A DNA stretch of 19,526 bases. Origin: CADEFQ01 sp035433705 (lineage in GTDB: Bacteria; Pseudomonadota; Gammaproteobacteria; Steroidobacterales; Steroidobacteraceae). This document shows, in pieces, positions 14,327-19,526 of the stretch. A program made the position numbers and the translations under genes. The notes below the pieces were generated by a model, which saw nothing but the letters and a program-made list of their open reading frames with translations, did not search any database and was not told the DNA's origin. Within the stretch, counting starts at the first letter, position 1. Each line of letters starts with the position of its first letter. The stretch spans positions 1 to 19,526 of the forward strand of contig DAORVK010000054.1 of assembly GCA_035433705.1 (NCBI GenBank), given 5' to 3'.

Positions 14327-15530
14327 GCGAGAGGTCGTTCGGCGGATTGAGGATGCAACGGGTGCCAGCCGGATCGTAGATCCAGGCGACGCAACCATTG
14401 CAGCTCGTGCACCCCGATTGGGTGAGCTCACCGCGCTGCAATTTGTTCACGAGCCCGCTGTCGTGGATGAGGGCGCGCGCCATCACGATGCACTCGAAGC
14501 CTTCCCTCATGGCGGCATGCGCGTTGGCCAGGGACTTGACCCCTCCGAGATAGGCGAGCGGCATCTTCACTGCGGCGCGGATCTGCCGTGAGTACTCGAG
14601 GAGATACATCTCGCGAAACTCGAGCCCCCGCGGCACGCTCCTCGCAGCCAGCTTGACGGCCGTACGCTGGATCCAGCTGTCCCGCAGCATTCGTGACATC
14701 TCCTCGACATTCACCGGGCTGCCGAAAGTGAACCAGACCGACTCGACGTTGCGTCCGGCGGAGAGCACCAGCAGATCCGCACCGGCCACCTCGAGCGCGC
14801 GTGCAGTGATCGCCCCGTCCTCGGCGGTCGCCCCGCCGGGCACACCATCGGCGACATTGATCTTGGCGATGACGGCCAGATCCTTGCCGACCGCCTCCTT
14901 CACGGCGAAGAGCACCCGTGCAGGAAAACGCACGCGGTTCTCGGCGCTGCCCCCATAGCCATCGCGCCGCCTGTTCGACAGCGGCGAGATGAACTGATTG
15001 AGGAGATAGCCGTGGCCCATGTGGATCTCCACGGCATCGAAGCCCGCTTCCCGACAAACGTGCGCAGCCTCGGCGAACTCACCCGTCACGCGATCCATGT
15101 CGGCCTCGTTCATGGCGCGCTGTCGCCAGTTGCCCTGCAGGAGGCCCGCTTGATTGATGCCGGAGGAGGCGCTCATCGTCGCGCCCTTCACCTTCAGACC
15201 CGTGACGAAGGCGCCGCCGTGAGTGATCTGGAAGGAGATCCGCCCGCCCTCGGCGTGTACGGCATCGGTGAGAGCGCGCAGATCGGCGAGGATCTCGCGA
15301 CGGATGACAATCTGGTTGCCCAATGTGCGCCCGAGGGCACTCACCGCGCCATAGGCCACGGTGGTAAGGGCCACGCCGCCGGCGGCGAGCTCGCGGTGAT
15401 GCTTCACCAGCGCCCTGGAGGGCGCGCCCTCGACGTTCATCGCCTCGTTGGCTCCGGCCTTGAGGAAGCGATTGCGCAGCATCATGGGACCGATGTGGAT
15501 CGGGTCGAAGGGAGAGGGAGTACCGGACAT
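14286..15530 (-). CDS. FMN/4Fe-4S flavoprotein of the old-yellow-enzyme family, without FAD domain
   Basis: A 414-residue NADH:flavin oxidoreductase-type TIM barrel. The active-site segment is canonical: EIHMGHGYLLNQFISPLSNRRRDGYGG (169-194), with Tyr175 where the other flavoprotein of the window has Thr. After the barrel comes an iron-sulfur motif, Cys374, Cys377, Cys380 and Cys392 (CxxCxxC-x11-C), the spacing I recall for trimethylamine dehydrogenase. The protein then ends at residue 414, with no FAD/NAD(P) Rossmann domain, so it would need an external electron partner. ATG 15530 is chosen because it begins the family N-terminus (MSGTPSPFDPIHIGPMMLRNRF); ATG 15566, in frame 12 codons upstream, is a real alternative. 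It follows the DapB-like gene by 62 bp. An enone or dienoyl reductase role is likely; the substrate is unknown. Confidence 0.85.
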   Translation of the reverse strand: MSGTPSPFDPIHIGPMMLRNRFLKAGANEAMNVEGAPSRALVKHHRELAAGGVALTTVAYGAVSALGRTLGNQIVIRREILADLRALTDAVHAEGGRISFQITHGGAFVTGLKVKGATMSASSGINQAGLLQGNWRQRAMNEADMDRVTGEFAEAAHVCREAGFDAVEIHMGHGYLLNQFISPLSNRRRDGYGGSAENRVRFPARVLFAVKEAVGKDLAVIAKINVADGVPGGATAEDGAITARALEVAGADLLVLSAGRNVESVWFTFGSPVNVEEMSRMLRDSWIQRTAVKLAARSVPRGLEFREMYLLEYSRQIRAAVKMPLAYLGGVKSLANAHAAMREGFECIVMARALIHDSGLVNKLQRGELTQSGCTSCNGCVAWIYDPAGTRCILNPPNDLSLNLQRASAGAPGS

Positions 15531-15592
15531 CTCGATTACCCCGGGTGAGCCGGCAGCGGCCGGCATGGCGATAATGACGGTTCTCTGGGGTC

Positions 15593-16536
15593 TCAGGCGA
15601 TGTTCACGGTGTGCGCGCCGATGATCAGCGGCAGCTGGTCTGCTGTGACGATGCCGGCGGGTGCGGCGCAGACCGCCGCAATGGCGTGGACGGCGGGCAT
15701 CGCCGTCATCAGGCCCGGGTCGAACTGGCCCATGTGACGAGGCTGATACACGCAGCGCAGCGACGGGTCGCCGTCGATCTCCACCACCCAGCCATCCTCC
15801 ACCGGCCAGTTCGGCGCCAGCTTGTCGCCGAGTTTCCAGGCGATCTTGAGCTCGATCACGGCACGCCCGTTCACGCGGGCGGACCAGCAGCAGCGCAGCC
15901 CGCTGATGCAGCCCTTGCCGATGCGCATGTAGCCGAGATCGACGTCCTCGGTGGCGGCGGCATACTCCACGTCGTAGCGGATTTCTTCCACGGGAATCCT
16001 GAGTGCCGAGGCCATCATCGCCACGGCCTCCTTGAAGGACGGCATGGCGCGCTCCGCCAGCGCGGGAGCCTCGGGATCCTCCACCCGCCGGCCGAAGCCG
16101 ATTCCTTCCCACGTGCCGGCGGAGGCATAGGCTGTGGCATCCACCGATTCCAGCACGGAGATCTTGTCGATGCGGGCGCAGCCGGAGCTGGCGACGAGCG
16201 CGATGATGTGGATGATGCCGGGATTGACGCCGGAGCCGTAGATCGACGCGTTGCCCCTGGCGGCAGCAGCCTCGATCCGGGCCAGGTTCTCCGCACCGAG
16301 CATGCTGCCGGTGATGAAATAGGCGGTGGAGACGATGTTGCAGCCGGATTCCAGGATGCGCACCATGTGATCGACATCGGGAAACAGCGGCATGTAGCAG
16401 ACGCAGTCCGGCTTCAGCGCCAGCAGCGCATCGATGTCCTGGGTGGCCCTGATGCCGAGCGGCGGCAACCCGCACAACTCACCGACATCGCGGCCCGCCT
16501 TGTCCGCCGAGTAGCAGTAACAGCCCACCAGCTCCA
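15593..16536 (-). CDS. DapB-like (dihydrodipicolinate reductase/2,4-diaminopentanoate dehydrogenase family) NAD(P) oxidoreductase, N-terminus lost in gap
   Basis: 314 residues of an NAD(P)-dependent oxidoreductase. The visible sequence opens with ELVGCYCYSADKAGRDVGELCGLPPLGI, which in relatives follows the first Rossmann strand-helix, so roughly 30-40 N-terminal residues, including the GxGxxG, are hidden by the N run. Later landmarks are ALLALKPDCVCYMPLFPDVDHM, FITGSMLG and YGSGVNPGIIHIIALVASSGC. This family includes 2,4-diaminopentanoate dehydrogenase and many unassigned proteins in actinobacterial and proteobacterial lipid-catabolic loci. True DapB is shorter and its lysine-pathway motifs are not seen, so this is not lysine biosynthesis. 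It lies 62 bp before the flavoprotein gene on the same strand. The substrate is unknown. Confidence 0.82.
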
Positions 16537-16636
16537 NNNNNNNNNNNNNNNNNNNNNNNNNNNNNNNNNNNNNNNNNNNNNNNNNNNNNNNNNNNNNNNN
16601 NNNNNNNNNNNNNNNNNNNNNNNNNNNNNNNNNNNN
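16537..16636. other. Assembly gap, 100 N
   Basis: A run of exactly 100 N, the conventional placeholder for a scaffold gap of unknown length. It removes the N-terminus of the DapB-like gene and the C-terminus of the TonB receptor gene, both on the minus strand. Whether other genes lie in it cannot be told, so direct adjacency of the two is unproven. Confidence 0.98.
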
Positions 16637-18810
16637 AAGTCGATGTAGTTCAGGATTTGCTCTTCATCCGTGAGATTGCGGCTCCAGAGCGCTATCTCTG
16701 CCTGTGAACCCTTGAGCGTGATGTCGGTAAGCGCAAGTCGGGCGTTGAGCACCCCGTAGCTCTTGATGCGCGTGTCACCCGCAATGGCCGCGGCCGGGTT
16801 GTAACGCGGGCCGCTCCTGGCGAGCTGGTACGGATAGGTGAAGTAGTCGTCTGTCCAGCTGTAGTCGAGCATGCCTCGCAAATCGCCCCATGCGGTGCGG
16901 GCGATGCGCGCATCGGCGAGCAGGTTGAAGGAGTTCTCGGGAGCATGGATGAAGGCGCGGTTGTCGGCCTCGTTCACCCCGGCATCGATGTACTTGTCGT
17001 ACTTCGCATCGAGATACGCATAGCTCGCCTGCAGCCGGAGCGCGTCCGAGGGCGCCCACATCGCCTCCAGCTCAAAGCCGCGCGTGCTCGCCTGGCCGGC
17101 GTTGCGGATGACGGATGAAAAGGCGCCCACCGTACGGAAGATGGAGAGCTGCAGATCATCCGTGTCGTTCTGAAAGAGCGCCATGTTCACGATCGCCCGT
17201 CCGCCGGCGAAGCTGGTCTTCAGGCCCAGCTCGTAGGATTGCACTTTCTCGGGCTGGAAAGGCGTGCGCGTCTCCTGCTCGTTGAGGGCCACTCCGGCCG
17301 GAGAGGGGTCAGGATCTCCGTACTCGCCATTGAAGCCGCCGCTCTTGAACCCTTCCGCATACTTCGCATAGGCGTTCACCGAGTCGGTGAACTTGTAGGC
17401 GACGATGAGCACCGGTGTCGTGTCGGTGAATGTCTCATCGGCCGTCGTACCCGGACGAATCAGTGTCGCGAAGCCCGGCATGGCCGGCAGCGCCTGAAAG
17501 GCGAGCTGTCGCTCGATCCTTTTCTCTTCCCTCGTGTAACGCAGGCCCGCAGTCAGCGTCAGCGAATCCGTGGCTTTGTAGTCCACCTGCCCGTACGCGG
17601 CCCAGGCTTTCGTGCCGTAGCCATAGCGCGAGTCGTAATTGAGTGTGTTGAAGAAAAAGTGCTGGGGGTTGTTCGTGAAACCGTCGTCCTTGAAGTAGTA
17701 GAGCCCGCCAACGTAGTTGAAGCGCCCCGTATTGCCGACAAGCTGCAGCTCCTGAGAGGTCGCATCGTAGTCCGAGAGACGGGACAGACTGGCGACCGGC
17801 ACGGGGGACCCGTCGAGATCGAGCGCATCACTCCACTCGACCTTGCGGTGGGAGGTGATGGACTTAAGCGTGTTGGTGTCGTTGATGTTCCAGCTGGCGG
17901 TCAGGGCGTGCCCGTAGACCTTGCTGCGGTCGAAAGTTGGCCCATCGATGCTCACCCGCTCCGAGCGCTCGTGCGTGACGAAGGGCTGCAGGAAAGGCAG
18001 CACCGCGGGGTTGGCCCGCGAGAGATAGGAGTGCAACGGAGTCTGGTCGATATCGCTGTAGTCGAAGCGGTAAGCAATCTGGAAATCATCGGTGAAGTCG
18101 AGATTCATCGCCACCCGGGCCGTCGTGGAATCCCGGTCATCGAGCTCTGCAACCGAGCTCCCTGCCGTCGTGTCGGTGGTGCCGTCGCGATTTTCCTTGC
18201 GCGCCGTCAGTGAGATGCTGGCAATTCCGAAGCGCGGTAAATCGAGTGAGGCCTTGGCGGTCCGGAGATTGTAGTTGCCGAGGTTGACCTGCAGATTGCC
18301 GCCGAACTCACCTGTTGGCTCGCGCGTGATGAAATTGACAGCGCCAGCCAGCGTATTGCGCCCGTACAGCGTACCCTGGGGGCCCCTGAGCACCTCGACG
18401 CGCTCGAGGTCCACCACGTCGAAGACGTTGCCGAGGTTCTTGCCCACATACACTCCGTCGAGGTAAATCCCGACGGTAGGATCCCAATAGAGGGCGGGAT
18501 TCTGCTGCATGGCGCCGCGAATCGAGATTTGCGTGCCGGTGTTGTTGGGGACGCCGGGGCCCACCTGGAGGTTCGGAGCGAGCGAGCCGAGATCCAGGAC
18601 ACTTTTGATGTCGAGGGCCTTCAATTGCTCCGCGGCGAAGGCAGTGACCGCCACAGGCACATCCTGCAGCCGCTCCTCGCGCTTCTGCGCAGTGACGACC
18701 ACTTCCTGCAGCAGGCCTTCGCCTGTGTCTGAGGGTGAGCGACCCTGCTGAGCCTGGGCAGCCACAGTGGCCAGAACCATGGAGATCGTCGTCACCCATC
18801 GTACGTTCAT
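16637..18810 (-). CDS. TonB-dependent outer-membrane receptor, C-terminus lost in gap
   Basis: About 724 residues of a TonB-dependent receptor, which uses the proton motive force to pull a bound ligand across the outer membrane. A signal peptide is visible (MNVRWVTTISMVLATVAAQA, then QQ). The plug domain runs from about 47 to 165: EVVVTAQKREERLQDVPVAVTA, QISIRGA, GIYLDGVYVG and the signature LRGPQGTLYGRNTLAGAVNF (141-160). The rest is beta-barrel, with typical TAGLRYTREEKRI, YAKYAEGFKSGGFNG and ELGLKTSFAGGRA segments. It ends at the N run in LWSRNLTDEEQILNYID, which normally precedes the last strands, so only the final few dozen residues are missing. ATG 18810 has AGGGAG upstream. It follows the methyltransferase-like gene by 35 bp. 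The receptor subtype is common in degraders of hydrophobic organics; import of a steroid-like compound is inference. Confidence 0.93.
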
Positions 18811-18845
18811 GCCGAAACTCCCTGCGCGCCGGAACGGCGATCGCG

Positions 18846-19526
18846 TTATTCCTTGAAGGGCAAGCCGAGAGCAGCGAGTTCGTCCCGCGTCTGCATCATT
18901 GCCTTCTCGTAATCCGGACGTGGCTTGACCGTGTTCACGTCGTAGGCCTCGCAGAAGGGCAGCTGTTTTTTCTGCTGAGGCAGCAACTCGTCGACCTTGT
19001 GCATGATCTTTTGCGCGAGCTCGTTCGCCCGCCCCGGAGCCATGCCGGCGCAGCCGTTCATCATCTGACCGATCAGGCGCGCCTCGAGCCCCGTATGTCC
19101 GGCGATCCAGGCGTAGGAGAGACCGCTGGCCACCGACGTGACAACGACTCCAGCCGACTGCCAAAGCGTGAGCGGTGTGCGCCACGCCTTGTCGATGCCC
19201 GAAATCGACGTGCCGATGGCGAGCCCCAGGTGCCGTTCGGCAGCCCGTCCTGCACCACTGAAGGCCCAGTGCGAGGCGCGAGTCGCCCATGTGCCATCGA
19301 GATGACTCGGGAAATAGCTCATCGAGCCGGCCTTGGCGTAGGAGAGCTGCGCGAGGGCATTGGCGAGCATGACCACCGCGACATCGGCCGCATCGCGACA
19401 CAAGCCACCGATGCAGGACATGGCGCTCTGCCAGGGCTCGATACCCGTGAGTTCGCAGTACTGGGTGAGCAGCAGCGGATTCCAGCTGAGCTTCTGCTCC
19501 GGCATGATGTGGATGCCGATCTGGGT
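18846..19526 (-). CDS. MtmB-like (monomethylamine:corrinoid methyltransferase family) protein, C-terminal half
   Basis: 226 residues, open at the right edge; the frame enters as TQIGIHIMPEQK, so the Met at 19505 is internal. Compared from memory with archaeal MtmB (about 458 residues), the order of conserved segments agrees: a SCIGGLCRDAADVAVVMLANAL helix (GGYAGG...TTIVDVATHINAV in MtmB), SHLDGTWATRASHW (SWHLDGPVHIRWG), GHTGLEARLIGQ (TTGMEARMMGE) and the tail CEAYDVNTVKPRPDY...LGLPF (CYDVKTVTPTEEY...LGLVF). MtmB is a TIM-barrel enzyme that moves a methyl group from methylamine to a cobalamin protein; its pyrrolysine (residue 202) would lie in the part outside the window. No in-frame stop occurs here. 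It is 35 bp upstream of the TonB receptor gene. Substrate and pyrrolysine use are unknown. Confidence 0.75.
   Translation of the reverse strand, partial: TQIGIHIMPEQKLSWNPLLLTQYCELTGIEPWQSAMSCIGGLCRDAADVAVVMLANALAQLSYAKAGSMSYFPSHLDGTWATRASHWAFSGAGRAAERHLGLAIGTSISGIDKAWRTPLTLWQSAGVVVTSVASGLSYAWIAGHTGLEARLIGQMMNGCAGMAPGRANELAQKIMHKVDELLPQQKKQLPFCEAYDVNTVKPRPDYEKAMMQTRDELAALGLPFKE

Noticed and set aside
15593..16536. Lysine-biosynthesis DapB
   Set aside because: The protein is longer than DapB, lacks its recognisable catalytic motif, and sits in a catabolic context.
17714..17721. TAGTTGAA half-site matching the operator arm
   Set aside because: It is a single half-site inside the receptor coding sequence with no second arm; a chance match.
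16414..19401. A continuous 995-codon frame running through the N gap from the receptor gene into the DapB-like region
   Set aside because: The frame is continuous only because N codons are read as X. Its ends are out-of-frame shadows of neighbouring genes, and only the central part is the TonB receptor.
1..19526. tRNA, rRNA, CRISPR, insertion sequences, phage or integrase genes
   Set aside because: No repeat arrays, transposase-like frames or tRNA-like cloverleaf sequences were noticed in either strand; the region is almost wholly coding.

Overview
The window is a GC-rich, gene-dense stretch of a Gram-negative bacterial chromosome, probably a proteobacterium. A TonB-dependent outer-membrane receptor shows the Gram-negative envelope. 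The receptor's N-terminal style and the company of acyl-CoA enzymes recall Steroidobacter/Nevskiales-type gammaproteobacteria or sphingomonads, but the taxon cannot be fixed from this sequence. A run of exactly 100 N (16537-16636) shows that it comes from a scaffolded draft or metagenome assembly.

Layout. (1) 2-775, plus strand: an SDR dehydrogenase cut by the left edge, converging on the main cluster. (2) 806-13533, minus strand: a 12-gene catabolic cluster. In transcription order it encodes a MaoC-DUF35 fusion, a small MaoC hydratase, a thiolase-fold lipid-transfer/aldolase-like protein, two acyl-CoA dehydrogenases, a metallo-beta-lactamase-fold hydrolase, a thiolase, an MFE-type SDR, a second MaoC hydratase, then after a 110-bp gap a deazaflavin-type nitroreductase-family protein, an FMN/4Fe-4S/FAD ene-reductase-like flavoprotein and an acyl-CoA carboxylase beta-type carboxyltransferase. 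(3) 13534-13591: an AT-rich divergent regulatory region with a perfect 10-bp-arm palindrome. (4) 13592-14326, plus strand: a TetR regulator. (5) 14286-19526, minus strand: an MtmB-like corrinoid methyltransferase (open at the right edge), a TonB-dependent receptor, the N gap, a DapB-like NAD(P) oxidoreductase and a second FMN/4Fe-4S flavoprotein.

How it fits together. The first five genes of the minus-strand cluster have the same composition as the actinobacterial igr cholesterol side-chain module (ChsH2, ChsH1, Ltp2, ChsE1/ChsE2). In that module a heteromeric acyl-CoA dehydrogenase, a heteromeric hydratase and a DUF35-docked retro-aldolase remove a C3 unit from a steroid. Sequence details agree. 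The small MaoC keeps the Asp/His pair while the fusion has Tyr in place of His. The thiolase-fold protein has lost the thiolase Cys/His/Cys but has tyrosines at 293 and 343. Only one dehydrogenase keeps a plausible catalytic Glu. The downstream MaoC, SDR and thiolase can run a conventional beta-oxidation turn, and the carboxyltransferase could handle a released acyl-CoA. The receptor could import a hydrophobic substrate. No ring-degradation gene is present, so a steroid or similar isoprenoid substrate is inference.

The least expected gene is at the right edge: the C-terminal half of a protein resembling monomethylamine:corrinoid methyltransferase MtmB, a family best known from methanogens, 35 bp upstream of a TonB receptor. 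Together with two 4Fe-4S ene-reductase-like flavoproteins, it raises the possibility of corrinoid chemistry linked to a steroid-like catabolic locus.
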